Assembly: GCA_943788055.1 (NCBI GenBank)
Contig: CALSOU010000003.1
Coordinates: 1-64,000, forward strand
Origin: an uncultured Saprospiraceae bacterium
Lineage (GTDB): Bacteria > Bacteroidota > Bacteroidia > Chitinophagales > Saprospiraceae
Length of the DNA: 64,000 bases
Reading direction: 5' to 3'
This document shows positions 55,796 to 64,000 of the stretch, piece after piece. Positions within the stretch are counted from its first letter, which is position 1. Every line of letters starts with the position of its first letter. The notes beneath the pieces were generated by a model, which searched no databases, was not told the DNA's origin, and worked only from the letters and a program-made list of their open reading frames with translations. The position numbers and the translations under genes are program-made.

Positions 55796-56425
55796 TCACC
55801 AAATACTAGAGGTTTTACTTTAGCTGATTGGTCTTTTAGTGGAACAAATGCAATTGATGGCGAAACTAAAAATGCTACCGCGGCAGTTCCATTTCCTTTT
55901 GCAAGTCTTTCTGTCGAACTTACTTCTTTCGACATCAGAACACTGAACAAAGAAAACGAACTTGTATGGAAAACAGCAAGTGAGCTAAATAACAATCAGT
56001 TATTAATCGAGCGATCTAAAGATGGTAAGAACCTCAGCTCAATAGGAAAAGTTGACGGAAACGGCACTACAAATCGATTGATGGTGTACAATTTTACAGA
56101 TGAGCAACCACTATCAGGAGTTAATTTCTATAGATTAAAGCAAGTTTATCATACTGGACAATTCGCTTACTCAGATATCAGAGAAGCGTTCAATGAAGCT
56201 GACGACATAAGAATCTTCCTTACAGTAACAGAATCATTTGTGCAAGTTGAAGCTACTCAAGACGTTAATGTTAGAGTGGTAGATATTACTGGAAAACCAG
56301 TGATCAAGATGATGATTCAAGAAGGTTTAAATCAAGTTGATTTGAGCCAACTTATAGTAGGACAGTATATGATTCAGGTTATCCAAGGTAACCAAGTATC
56401 TACAACTGCAGTCATCAAACAATAA
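55796..56425 (+). pseudogene. C-terminal stump of a T9SS-secreted protein
   Basis: Open frame without a start: it begins after TAA 55793 with SPNTRGFTLADWSFSG and reads SLSVELTSFDIRTLNKENEL, VWKTASELNNNQLLIERSKD, VNFYRLKQVYHTGQFAYSDI and the type-A sorting domain (VVDITGKPVIKMMIQEGLNQ; LIVGQYMIQVI). Intact proteins carry large N-terminal domains before the LPVELTSF motif; these are missing. The first Met is at 56078, inside the domain. A terminator follows. Confidence 0.7.
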
Positions 56426-56471
56426 GCAGTAATAGTTCAAAGAAGTCGGTAATACTACTGTTAGACAAATA

Positions 56472-56505
56472 AGGGTTGTAACCACACAGGTTGTGACCCT
56501 TTTTC
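56472..56505 (+). terminator. Terminator after the T9SS stump
   Basis: AGGGTTGTAACC pairs with GGTTGTGACCCT (one mismatch) around ACACA, followed by a T run. The terminator has outlived its truncated gene. Confidence 0.75.
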
Positions 56506-56560
56506 TATTCTAGATTCCCCTTAAAGGAAAGAACTAGTAATCTATTTAATTTACAGAATA

Positions 56561-57196
56561 TTAACCTGCGCTAGAATAAGAGAGATAGAGTAGGTAGACT
56601 CCAAAACCAATAAGCCCAATACCAGCAACTTTACTGATCAAGCTAAAGGTTCTCTGATTGATATAGTGTCTAATACGATTTGCTAAAAGAACTTTAAGAG
56701 AATCTGTAAAAACGATCGTAAGAAATATAGCCCCTACGAATTCTATCGTTTCTGCCAAATTCAGATTTCGCCCAATTACATTACTGGTCATAACACCAAT
56801 CCAGAATATGAATGTGAAGGGATTGGCTGTGTTCACAAAAATACCCTTTATAAAAAAGGCTGACCATTCTTTTAAAGGTATTGAAGCGTATAGACTTTCT
56901 TCATTAAAGTTCGATTTTCGAACAAATGTCACAATTCCGAAAAGCAATAGAATAAGTCCACCAATTAACGAACTCCAAAAAGTAAAATTGTCATTATCAA
57001 CCCAGCTGATCAGTTTTGAAACAAACAAATAAGAGAGCAGAATGAAGCTTAGATCACTAATCCAAATTCCAGATGCAGCTGCGAACCCAGCCTTTGAACC
57101 ACGCTTGATCGAACTGTGCATTAATACTACGAATATAGGCCCCAGCATCGCAGCTAGTACTAAGCCAATCCCGACACCTTCTAGAAATAGTGGCAT
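56561..57196 (-). CDS. LysE-family transporter
   Basis: 211 residues, six membrane helices. LysE/RhtB signature GPIFVVLMHSSIKRGSKAGF near the N-terminus and NPFTFIFWIGVMTSN in the middle. Exporters of amino acids; substrate not known. It follows rhomboid by 2 bp, same operon. Confidence 0.88.
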   Translation of the reverse strand: MPLFLEGVGIGLVLAAMLGPIFVVLMHSSIKRGSKAGFAAASGIWISDLSFILLSYLFVSKLISWVDNDNFTFWSSLIGGLILLLFGIVTFVRKSNFNEESLYASIPLKEWSAFFIKGIFVNTANPFTFIFWIGVMTSNVIGRNLNLAETIEFVGAIFLTIVFTDSLKVLLANRIRHYINQRTFSLISKVAGIGLIGFGVYLLYLSYSSAG

Positions 57197-57198
57197 AA

Positions 57199-57873
57199 TT
57201 AAGCTCTTTTGTAGAAGGATTTAGGTTCGATAATTTGAAGTTTCTTTAGTACAAGCGCAACAAGTAGTCCGAATAAAAAGCCACCAATGTGCGCCCACCA
57301 GGCGGTTCCAGGACTATTGGGATCATTGCTATCCCAAAGAGATGAAATGACTTGGACTATAAACCAAAGACCAAGAAAATAGAGCGCTGAGATGTAGACA
57401 TTTCGGAAAATATAGATAACGAGTACTTTGATTTTTGACTTTGGAAAGAACACAAGGTATGCACCCATGACCGCAGATAATGCTCCTGATGCACCGAGTG
57501 ATGGTATCATACTACTTTGGTTAAAAGCAACGTGTGCGAGTGAAGCAAAAATTCCACCAGCTAAGTAAAATATGATGAACCAAATATTACCAAGAACTGC
57601 TTCAACATTATCTGAAAATATCCAGAGAAAAAGCATATTGCCTGCGATGTGCATTAATCCACCATGTAAGAATATATTAGTCAGTAAGCTTATCCAACCA
57701 TTGCCTTCCATGATTTGAAATGGAATAGTAGCATAAGCTTGATAGAATTCTCCAATGTTGTTACCCAATGAAATCGAGTACAAGAATACTAAAACATTAA
57801 GACCTATAAAGGTGTACGTGACGTATGGTTTTGCTCCACCAACTACATTTTCATCACCTACAGGAAATATCAT
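57199..57873 (-). CDS. Rhomboid-family intramembrane serine protease
   Basis: 224 residues, six to seven membrane helices. Catalytic serine in SLGASGALSAVMGAYL and histidine in AWWAHIGGFLFGLLVALV; HGGLMHIAGNMLFLW supplies the oxyanion-side residues. Likely cleaves membrane proteins in the bilayer. Confidence 0.93.
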   Translation of the reverse strand: MIFPVGDENVVGGAKPYVTYTFIGLNVLVFLYSISLGNNIGEFYQAYATIPFQIMEGNGWISLLTNIFLHGGLMHIAGNMLFLWIFSDNVEAVLGNIWFIIFYLAGGIFASLAHVAFNQSSMIPSLGASGALSAVMGAYLVFFPKSKIKVLVIYIFRNVYISALYFLGLWFIVQVISSLWDSNDPNSPGTAWWAHIGGFLFGLLVALVLKKLQIIEPKSFYKRA

Positions 57874-57971
57874 ATGGATACGTTATTGTTTCTCATAATT
57901 GTGACAAATCTACAGCGAATATCAGATAATTAGGCAGGGAAAGTACGTGGCATATTATTAAATAGTAAAAT

Positions 57972-58880
57972 CTAGTGTTTCAGAAGTGCTCTAATTGCAG
58001 GCTCTAGCTTTGAATATTTAAATTCGAAACCTGCTTTTACTATTTTTTCAGATTGCACTCGGTTACTAGTAAGTACGACATCAGCCATTTCACCCATCGC
58101 AAGACGCAGTGCAGCAGTTGGAACTGGGTTTAGAAGATACCATCCTGATTTGATGTCCTTAATTGTCTCCACCATCTTCTTATTCGTCACAACTTCAGGC
58201 GCTACACCATTGAATACACCACTTATATCATTTTGTCTAACGGCATGTATGAAAGTCCTAGCAATATCTTCAATGTGAATCCAAGAATAATACATTGATC
58301 CATCATCAAAATAGCTTGCCATTCGAAATTGGAAAGGAATCATCATTTTTTGAAATGCTCCCCCGTCACTTGCTAGTGCGATTCCTATACGAATTATTGC
58401 TACTCTATTGACAACTGTTGCCAATTTTTCAGCTGCTTTCTCCCATTGAACGGTACATTTTGATAAGAATCCAGAATCAGCAGGAGAGCTTGTTTCATCG
58501 ACCCACTGGTCTCCAGAGTCACCGTAAAAACCAATAGCTGAAGCAGAAATATACGCTTTAACTTTGAACGATTGACTCTCAAGGGCTTTCTGAATACAAG
58601 ATGCCGATTGGACACGACTATCAATCAAGATCTTTTTTCTGGCTTCTGTCCATTTTTTGTCTGCAATACCAGCACCTGCTAAGTTTATGATGAAATCTAC
58701 TTCAGTTGCTCCTTCTTCAATCCACTGTTTTTTTAGGTCCCACTGAAAGTACTTGACCTGCTCGGTATCTTCATGTGTAGAGCGACTTAGAATATGTATT
58801 ATATAGTCTTCAGAATCCAATTGGCGGATTATTTCACGCCCGATTAATCCCGATCCTCCTGCAATTAGTATCTTTTCCAT
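57972..58880 (-). CDS. TIGR01777-family SDR epimerase-like protein
   Basis: 302 residues. Rossmann start KILIAGGSGLIGREIIRQLD, then NLAGAGIADKKWTEARKKI, the SAxGFYG motif (SASAIGFYGDSGDQWVDE), and a C-terminal region including NKKMVETIKDI. This family is often found near photolyase or carotenoid genes in Bacteroidota. NAD(P) dependence is inferred from the glycine motif GGSGLIG. Confidence 0.88.
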   Translation of the reverse strand: MEKILIAGGSGLIGREIIRQLDSEDYIIHILSRSTHEDTEQVKYFQWDLKKQWIEEGATEVDFIINLAGAGIADKKWTEARKKILIDSRVQSASCIQKALESQSFKVKAYISASAIGFYGDSGDQWVDETSSPADSGFLSKCTVQWEKAAEKLATVVNRVAIIRIGIALASDGGAFQKMMIPFQFRMASYFDDGSMYYSWIHIEDIARTFIHAVRQNDISGVFNGVAPEVVTNKKMVETIKDIKSGWYLLNPVPTAALRLAMGEMADVVLTSNRVQSEKIVKAGFEFKYSKLEPAIRALLKH

Positions 58881-58975
58881 AGTAGTATAATTCTGCTAGG
58901 AACAGAAAGGTTTTCAAGTTCATCCAAATTGATACAAATCTTTGCGTTATTCTATAATCATACCAGATAAGACAT

Positions 58976-59005
58976 AAAAAAACCTCGAAACTATTGTTCC
59001 GAGGT
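58976..59005 (-). terminator. Terminator after yceI
   Basis: On the minus strand ACCTCGG and TCGAGGT-type arms (58982-58987 with 59000-59005) pair, followed by TTTTTTATG. It lies 27 bp after the YceI stop. Confidence 0.7.
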
Positions 59006-59031
59006 CTAGATTTTTATCAGGGGGAAATCAA

Positions 59032-59700
59032 TTAAGACTTAGCAACTAAATTAATTTGGAATCCTATATCGTTTCCGATTGCTATATCTTTTAGATCATC
59101 GAAAAATGTAGAAGAACCGTACTTGATACCCCATTCTGTGCGATCAATTGTAAACTGAGGCGTCGTGACAGAGATCATTCCGTCATTTTCATTTACTTGA
59201 GCTTTAAATGAAACTTGTTTAGTTACATCCTTAATGGTAAGGTTACCATTGATGATGTAATTTGCATTTTCATCATTTAACAACTGGGTAGCTTTTGTAA
59301 TCTCAAAAGATGAAGATGGAAATGACTTCGTATTAAAGAAATCATTGGCATTGTCATCTCCTAATCCCTTTAAGTGCGATTCAAGATATCCCTTTCGATC
59401 ACCTTCAAGATCTAGTACAACAATAGAAGTTATATCTAGCACGAATTTTCCTCCTGTTAGTTTACCATCTTCAATGGACACAGCCCCTTTGCTGACGTTC
59501 ACAGTACCGTTATGCTCTTTGCCAACACCTGATCCGATCCACATTACCATGCTACTATCAGCTATTACATTGTATGTAAATCCACTTATTTCAGCAGCTT
59601 CTCCAGCTTCAGATGTTTCAGCTTTGTCACCTGATGGTTTACATGCTACAACCAAAAGTCCTAATAGAAATAACCAGCTTAATTTTGTTACATTATTCAT
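59032..59700 (-). CDS. YceI-family lipoprotein
   Basis: 222 residues. Lipobox VVAC (GLLVVACKPSG), an acidic linker, then the YceI lipocalin-like barrel (MVMWIGSGVGKEHNGTVNVS; FDITSIVVLDLEGDR-like; ANDFFNTKSFPSSSFEITKA; TPQFTIDRTEWGIKYGSS). The barrel binds polyisoprenoid or similar lipids. It is downstream of the MerR gene. Confidence 0.92.
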   Translation of the reverse strand: MNNVTKLSWLFLLGLLVVACKPSGDKAETSEAGEAAEISGFTYNVIADSSMVMWIGSGVGKEHNGTVNVSKGAVSIEDGKLTGGKFVLDITSIVVLDLEGDRKGYLESHLKGLGDDNANDFFNTKSFPSSSFEITKATQLLNDENANYIINGNLTIKDVTKQVSFKAQVNENDGMISVTTPQFTIDRTEWGIKYGSSTFFDDLKDIAIGNDIGFQINLVAKS

Positions 59701-59725
59701 AAAATTGTAGTTTTCTTTTTTGTTA

Positions 59726-60616
59726 TTAAATACTGTTTTTTATTGAATTTGTGAATTCTACTACGTCACCTAGTCCTGGTAGAATTTTACAGTTTTTCTT
59801 AGCAACCACTGATTGACTTAACGCTTGGTATCCTGAAACTAGCATGGTTGAGGATATTTTATCGCATATTTTATCAATATATGGTTGAAGCGGGGCTTCA
59901 GTGAATGCATCATTGATGATAGTGAAAACGTATTCTGGCTTCAATAGTTCGCAAGTGTGAATTAATCGATTAACCGAAACATCTTCACCCAAGTAAAAGA
60001 CGCTGAATCCATCTCTTTTTAGAATATAATACATGTATAAAAGAGACAAAGACTGCGACTCTTCAGGTGGAATATATAAGATAAAACTGCCTTGTTTGTT
60101 TTTCTTTCGGGTAGGGAGATTGTCGATTTGCACAATTAGCTTGTGCTTGATAATATTGAGCACGAAAGTCTCGTGAACTTCATTGATAGACCCTGCAACC
60201 CACATTAGATTGATTTTTTCGAGAAGCGGATAAATTACAGTCTCCATTGTCTCTTCAAAACCGTTTTGCTTGATATTCTTGTTTAGAATTTGATCAAACT
60301 TATATTGATCAAGCTCAAGCATTGATATTGATAAAGTGTCTAGACTTTTTTCGAAGGCGTCATCCACTTCTGTAATCTCTGCAACTCTTGTTCGAACTTC
60401 ATCCTTATTGAGACGAGCAAGTTTACTAATTTTCATCCCTTTGCGGTACAATAGCGAAATATTCAAAGCATGTCGCAGGTCTTCCTCCGTATAATATCGA
60501 ATATTAGTCTCTGTTCTTTGAGGCACCAATATGCTGTACCTTTTTTCCCACATACGTAAAGTATGGGCTTTTATGCCGCAGAGATTTTCGATATCTTTTA
60601 TGGAATAGACTACCAC
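59726..60616 (-). CDS. MerR-family regulator with degenerate cobalamin-binding domain
   Basis: 296 residues: MerR helix-turn-helix at residues 1-70 (IKDIENLCGIKAHTLRMWEK; RRYxxLxP-like ERYSILVPQRTETNIRYYTE) and a CarH/LitR-type B12-binding half. In CarH a W-x9-EH pair and an E-x-H-E-I-G loop hold cobalamin. Here the first reads WVAGSINEVHETF and the second PPEESQSLSLLY, so the axial His is Gln and the Gly is Ser. The Rossmann part (FYLGEDVSVNRL) is intact. It may be a light- or B12-independent version. It is divergent from bshA. Confidence 0.82.
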   Translation of the reverse strand: MVVYSIKDIENLCGIKAHTLRMWEKRYSILVPQRTETNIRYYTEEDLRHALNISLLYRKGMKISKLARLNKDEVRTRVAEITEVDDAFEKSLDTLSISMLELDQYKFDQILNKNIKQNGFEETMETVIYPLLEKINLMWVAGSINEVHETFVLNIIKHKLIVQIDNLPTRKKNKQGSFILYIPPEESQSLSLLYMYYILKRDGFSVFYLGEDVSVNRLIHTCELLKPEYVFTIINDAFTEAPLQPYIDKICDKISSTMLVSGYQALSQSVVAKKNCKILPGLGDVVEFTNSIKNSI

Positions 60617-60675
60617 TTACGGTGTTGTTTGCAAAAAGTGTTTTTAATCTTTTGAAATTCAGTCCTATACGACTG

Positions 60676-60720
60676 GTTTAAACAATTAAGTTTGACAATT
60701 GTTTACAGAATCTATATTTG
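60676..60720 (+). promoter_or_regulatory. Promoter with an overlapping inverted repeat upstream of bshA
   Basis: A -33 TTTG (60691-60694) and a -7 TATATTTG (60713-60720), 18 bp apart, form a Bacteroidota promoter pointing right. Across the -33 box lies an inverted repeat: TAAACAATT (60679-60687) and AATTGTTTA (60697-60705) with a 9-bp gap. MerR proteins act on such palindromes in or next to the promoter spacer, and the divergent gene is a MerR protein, so this is its likely operator. Confidence 0.55.
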
Positions 60721-60871
60721 TCATACGTATTGTTCGTTCTGCCGGTAGTCGAGTTAAAAAATCACAAATAGATATTATTGCCAATATAGCATCAACTTGT
60801 CGCATTCATGACACAAAAGAGATGAAATCAACTCAATTAATGTAAACACTTCTAGACTTAAAATTTAAACA

Positions 60872-62017
60872 ATGAAGATAGGCATCGTTTGCTATCCAAC
60901 TTTTGGTGGAAGTGGAGTAGTTGCAACTGAAATAGGAATGGCGCTTGCCGATAATGGCCATCAAATTCACTTTATCACATATCGTAGACCAGCTAGATTA
61001 AATAGCTTTCACGAAAATATATTCTTTCATGAAGTTAATACAGAGGACTACCCACTATTCGACTACTCTCCTTACGATACAGCTCTTGCCTCAAAGCTGG
61101 TAGATGTTGCATTGTACGAAAAATTAGACTTACTTCACGTGCACTATGCCATTCCTCACGCTTCAGTTGCATTTCTTGCAAAATCGATTTTGAAGAGCAA
61201 AGGAATTGCGTTACCAGTGATTACTACCCTCCATGGAACAGATATTACTTTAGTAGGTAATGATCCGTCGTTTGCGCCAGTAGTAGAGTTTAGTATCAAT
61301 AGTTCTGATGGTGTGACAGCGGTGTCTCAGCAACTCAAACAGAAAACATTAGATACGTTTGATATTAAGAAAGAGATACAGGTAATCTATAATTTTATTG
61401 ATTTCTCACGTTTTAGGAAACAACATAAGAACCATTTTAAGGTGGCTATTGTCCCAAATGGAGAGAAGATCATGGCTCATGTCTCCAATTTTAGGAAAGT
61501 CAAAAGAGTAGAGGATGTTATCAAAGTTTTTGCCAAAGTCCAAAAGGAAATTCCATGTAAGTTGCTTTTGATTGGTGATGGACCTGAGAGAAGAAACTTA
61601 GAGGTTATGTGTCGGGAATTGAGATTATGTGAAGACATAAGGTTTCTAGGTAAGCAAGATGCAGTTGAAGAGCTTCTTGATATTTCAGATCTGTTTCTTA
61701 TACCCTCGGAAAACGAAAGTTTTGGATTGGCTGCCTTGGAAGCTATGGCATGTGAAGTACCTGTGATAAGTTCAAATGCGGGAGGATTACCCGAGGTAAA
61801 CATTCATGGAGTAACTGGCTATCTGTCCAATGTCGGGGATGTTGATGATATGGCAAAGAATGCATTAGCTATACTTAAAGATGAAACGCTCCACAATCAA
61901 TTGAAGAAAGGAGCTTATGAAACTGCCCTCAAATTTCACATCAATAGTATTCTTCCCCAATATGAAGCATATTATACTCAGGTTTATGATGAGGTAACTG
62001 CTAAAGCATTGGTTTGA
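60872..62017 (+). CDS. bshA: N-acetyl-alpha-D-glucosaminyl L-malate synthase BshA
   Basis: First step of bacillithiol synthesis: UDP-GlcNAc plus L-malate. 381 residues of the GT4 fold: MKIGIVCYPTFGGSGVVATE, TLHGTDITLVGNDPSFAPVV, SISNSSDGVTAVSQQL-like (EFSINSSDGVTAVSQQLKQK) and the E-x7-E motif ENESFGLAALEAMACEVPVI. Exact family start and length. bshB and bshC are not here. Bacillithiol is the thiol of many Bacteroidota. Confidence 0.93.
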   Translation: MKIGIVCYPTFGGSGVVATEIGMALADNGHQIHFITYRRPARLNSFHENIFFHEVNTEDYPLFDYSPYDTALASKLVDVALYEKLDLLHVHYAIPHASVAFLAKSILKSKGIALPVITTLHGTDITLVGNDPSFAPVVEFSINSSDGVTAVSQQLKQKTLDTFDIKKEIQVIYNFIDFSRFRKQHKNHFKVAIVPNGEKIMAHVSNFRKVKRVEDVIKVFAKVQKEIPCKLLLIGDGPERRNLEVMCRELRLCEDIRFLGKQDAVEELLDISDLFLIPSENESFGLAALEAMACEVPVISSNAGGLPEVNIHGVTGYLSNVGDVDDMAKNALAILKDETLHNQLKKGAYETALKFHINSILPQYEAYYTQVYDEVTAKALV

Positions 62018-62054
62018 TTCTCCTATATTTAATCTGAATTAAACAATCATCACA

Positions 62055-62924
62055 ATGGATCATAAGAAGCGCATAATTAATCCCGAAGACATAGAAACAA
62101 GAGATTTTCATCAATTTCTTTTGGGAGCGGTAGCTCCAAGACCTATTGCTTTCGTTTCTACTGTAAATGCAGATGGAGTTGTAAACCTAGCTCCCTATAG
62201 TTTCTTTAACGTCTTTAGTAGTAACCCTCCGATTGCTGTTTTTTCAAGCAACCGCAGAGTGTCAAATAATACGACAAAGGACACCTTAGCAAATCTTAAA
62301 ACAAATCCCGAAGCAGTAATTAACGTTGTTGATTATTCAATCGTTCGTCAAATGGCTATTGCAAGCGTTGAATTTCCAAGCGATGTTTCAGAGTTTGATA
62401 AATCGGGACTAACTCCTACTCCTGGAGAGGTAGTTAGTGTTCCTATGGTACTAGAATCGCCCGCTAGTATGGAGTGTACTGTAGACGAAATTATTCCATT
62501 AGGAGAACGTGGAGGTGCAGGTCATTTGATAATTTGTAAAATTCATAGATTACATGTTCGAGAAGAGGCTATTCAGGAGAATGGACGGTTGGATCCACAC
62601 AAGATGGATCTGATGGGTAGAATGGGTAGGGCATATTATGTTCGCGCAAGTGGAAGCAATGTGTTTCCAATTGTTCAAGCTGTTACGCAATTGTGTATCG
62701 GGTTTGATCAATTACCAACTGAGATACGTGAAAGCGATTACTTAACTGGAAACGAATTAGCTTTCTTGGCGGGACAAAGAGAAAAGCCTTCGGATTCGGC
62801 TTGTCAAGAAGCAAAAACTCGATTCAATAATGACTTAAGCAACACAGAGGCCAAACATAATCGTATTAAAGGCTTAATCGCCGAAGAAGATATTGATTCT
62901 GCTTTAGCCTTGACATTCGCTTAG
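62055..62924 (+). CDS. Flavin reductase / FMN-binding split-barrel protein
   Basis: 289 residues. FMN-binding split barrel: GAVAPRPIAFVSTVNADGVV, APYSFFNVFSSNPPIAVFSS, GGAGHLIICKIHRLHV. A charged helical C-terminal extension (residues about 235-289, AKTRFNNDLSNTEAKHNR) is typical of the Bacteroidota subgroup. Probably a flavin-dependent reductase; partner unknown. It follows bshA by 37 bp. Confidence 0.88.
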   Translation: MDHKKRIINPEDIETRDFHQFLLGAVAPRPIAFVSTVNADGVVNLAPYSFFNVFSSNPPIAVFSSNRRVSNNTTKDTLANLKTNPEAVINVVDYSIVRQMAIASVEFPSDVSEFDKSGLTPTPGEVVSVPMVLESPASMECTVDEIIPLGERGGAGHLIICKIHRLHVREEAIQENGRLDPHKMDLMGRMGRAYYVRASGSNVFPIVQAVTQLCIGFDQLPTEIRESDYLTGNELAFLAGQREKPSDSACQEAKTRFNNDLSNTEAKHNRIKGLIAEEDIDSALALTFA

Positions 62925-62931
62925 TTCCAAA

Positions 62932-63975
62932 CTATTTTTCTTCTTGTTCAAAGTGCTTCCAACCCTGAGCTGTCAGTTTGTGGAAGTTCCCTCCTGTAGT
63001 TTTTAACATGGCCCCATATGAAGGGTCTGTAACATCACCGATTATATACACATCAGGCATCGTTCGTATTTTGTCTAGATCTCCGGAGTCGACTGTAAAT
63101 AGTAATTCATAATCCTCTCCTCCACTTAATGCACATGTAATTGGATCCATGCTGAAACTAATGGCTGTTTTTTCCGTCTCAGGGTGAATTGGAACTTTGC
63201 TTTCTTCTAGTAAAACTCCTACATCTGATTCTTTACAGAGATGTAAAATCTCAGACGAAAGTCCATCACTTACATCGATCATAGAAGTTGGAAAGATATC
63301 ATGCTCTGCCATGTATGCGATAATATCACCTCGAGCTTCTGGCTTCAATTGTTTACCTAATAGATGCTGGTGTTCTTTTAGTTCAGGTTTTACATTTGGG
63401 TTGTCTAGAAAGAGCATCTTTTCGCGTTCAAGAATCTGTAAACCCAAGTATGCAGCACCGAGATCACCAGATACGCATAGTATATCACCAGGTCTAGCGC
63501 CACTTCGGTAGGTAACTCGCTCTGGCATTGCACGACCGATAGCTGTAATATTTATAAATAAACCCTTATTGGATGATGTTGTGTCTCCACCGACTAAATC
63601 TATTTTGTAGTGATCACACGCTGCACGAACACCTGCATAAAATTCCTCTAAAGCTTCTACTGAAAAACGATTTGAAATTGCTAGTGAAACAAGGATCTGT
63701 TGCGGTATTGCATTCATTGCATAGATATCTGATACATTAACACTGACTGCTTTATACCCCAAGTGTTTCAATGGAGTATACATCATATCAAAATGGATAC
63801 CCTCTACTAATGAGTCAGTCGAAACGACCGTCAACCAGTTTTGATTGTTGATTACAGCTGCATCATCCCCTATGGACTTGACTGTTGATTCTTTTTGTAT
63901 TGTAAAGGATTTAGTGAGATGGTCAATTAACCCAAATTCACCAAATTCGTTAACATCTGTTCGTTTCTCTTCCAT
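62932..63975 (-). CDS. thiL: Thiamine-monophosphate kinase
   Basis: ATP-dependent conversion of thiamine phosphate to thiamine diphosphate. 347 residues: N-terminal GDDAAVINNQNWLTVVSTDS, the DLVGGDTTSSNKGLFINITA magnesium site, and GDLGAAYLGLQIL, MIDVSDGLSSEILHLCKES and ALSGGEDYELLFTV. PurM/ThiL fold complete. It converges with the flavin reductase, stops 7 bp apart. Confidence 0.95.
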   Translation of the reverse strand: MEEKRTDVNEFGEFGLIDHLTKSFTIQKESTVKSIGDDAAVINNQNWLTVVSTDSLVEGIHFDMMYTPLKHLGYKAVSVNVSDIYAMNAIPQQILVSLAISNRFSVEALEEFYAGVRAACDHYKIDLVGGDTTSSNKGLFINITAIGRAMPERVTYRSGARPGDILCVSGDLGAAYLGLQILEREKMLFLDNPNVKPELKEHQHLLGKQLKPEARGDIIAYMAEHDIFPTSMIDVSDGLSSEILHLCKESDVGVLLEESKVPIHPETEKTAISFSMDPITCALSGGEDYELLFTVDSGDLDKIRTMPDVYIIGDVTDPSYGAMLKTTGGNFHKLTAQGWKHFEQEEK

Positions 63976-64000
63976 AGCGCAAAATTCGGTAAAATATCTG

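Noticed and set aside
1-64000. tRNA, rRNA, transposase, integrase or phage genes
   Set aside because: None could be recognised in the genes or gaps; no attachment-site-like direct repeats were seen either.

Overview
The window is a chromosomal segment from a low-G+C member of the Bacteroidota, most likely of the Saprospiria/Cytophagia type. The evidence is the type IX secretion C-terminal domains (CotH protein, large gliding-type adhesin, a remnant near 56 kb), bacillithiol synthesis (bshA), the FtcD fusion, Bacteroidota-style promoters (TTTG, then about 20 bp, then TAnnTTTG), and the usual absence of purine-rich Shine-Dalgarno sites. The genes are housekeeping and envelope genes. I see no tRNA, rRNA, CRISPR array, transposase or prophage.

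Layout. 0-2.2 kb: tatA, then an alpha/beta hydrolase and a VOC protein that are both frameshifted. 2.3-4.7 kb: a propeller lipoprotein and a split YeeE/YedE transporter. 5.5-8.7 kb: ftcD, a CIA30 protein and a DinB protein. 8.7-16.3 kb: thrC, two perfect parS palindromes, an M1 aminopeptidase, heme A synthase, a non-coding AT-rich region full of DnaA boxes (candidate oriC), a degenerate SRAP-family protein, dtd and a MazG-like enzyme. 16.3-23 kb: a TonB-C protein, an ABC permease, the ruin of a SpoIIE phosphatase, then a TM2/SHOCT protein, a CBS protein, a POTRA/barrel protein and an M50 protease. 23.3-30.2 kb: DUF4956 and VTC proteins, several relic genes, an outer-membrane barrel and a T9SS-exported CotH kinase. 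30.8-39.6 kb (minus strand): arginase, a TonB-receptor stump fused behind acs, a 857-residue adhesin with a fresh 306-bp tandem duplication, mnmE and a DUF547 protein. 39.8-50.7 kb: an inactive M16 subunit, two tandem barrel paralogs, methylmalonyl-CoA mutase, a glycosyltransferase, and a five-gene minus-strand cluster running from a glucosaminidase to a FemAB/GNAT protein. 50.9-64 kb: a DUF937 gene with a stop codon, a TPR lipoprotein, trmB, a lipoprotein methyltransferase, a nucleoid-associated protein, LysE, rhomboid, and the group TIGR01777/YceI/MerR divergent from bshA, followed by a flavin reductase and thiL.

Two themes stand out. First, 10-14.8 kb looks like the replication-origin domain: paired parS, a DnaA-box cluster with an AT-rich stretch, and next to it a SRAP-fold protein whose catalytic residues are replaced. 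Second, about ten genes are broken by frameshift, nonsense codon, internal deletion or 5' truncation. Some could be sequencing errors, but the large deletions and truncations look like real decay, so the genome is either streamlining or recently relaxed in selection.

All family assignments are by recognition of motifs and overall sequence; no database search was run.
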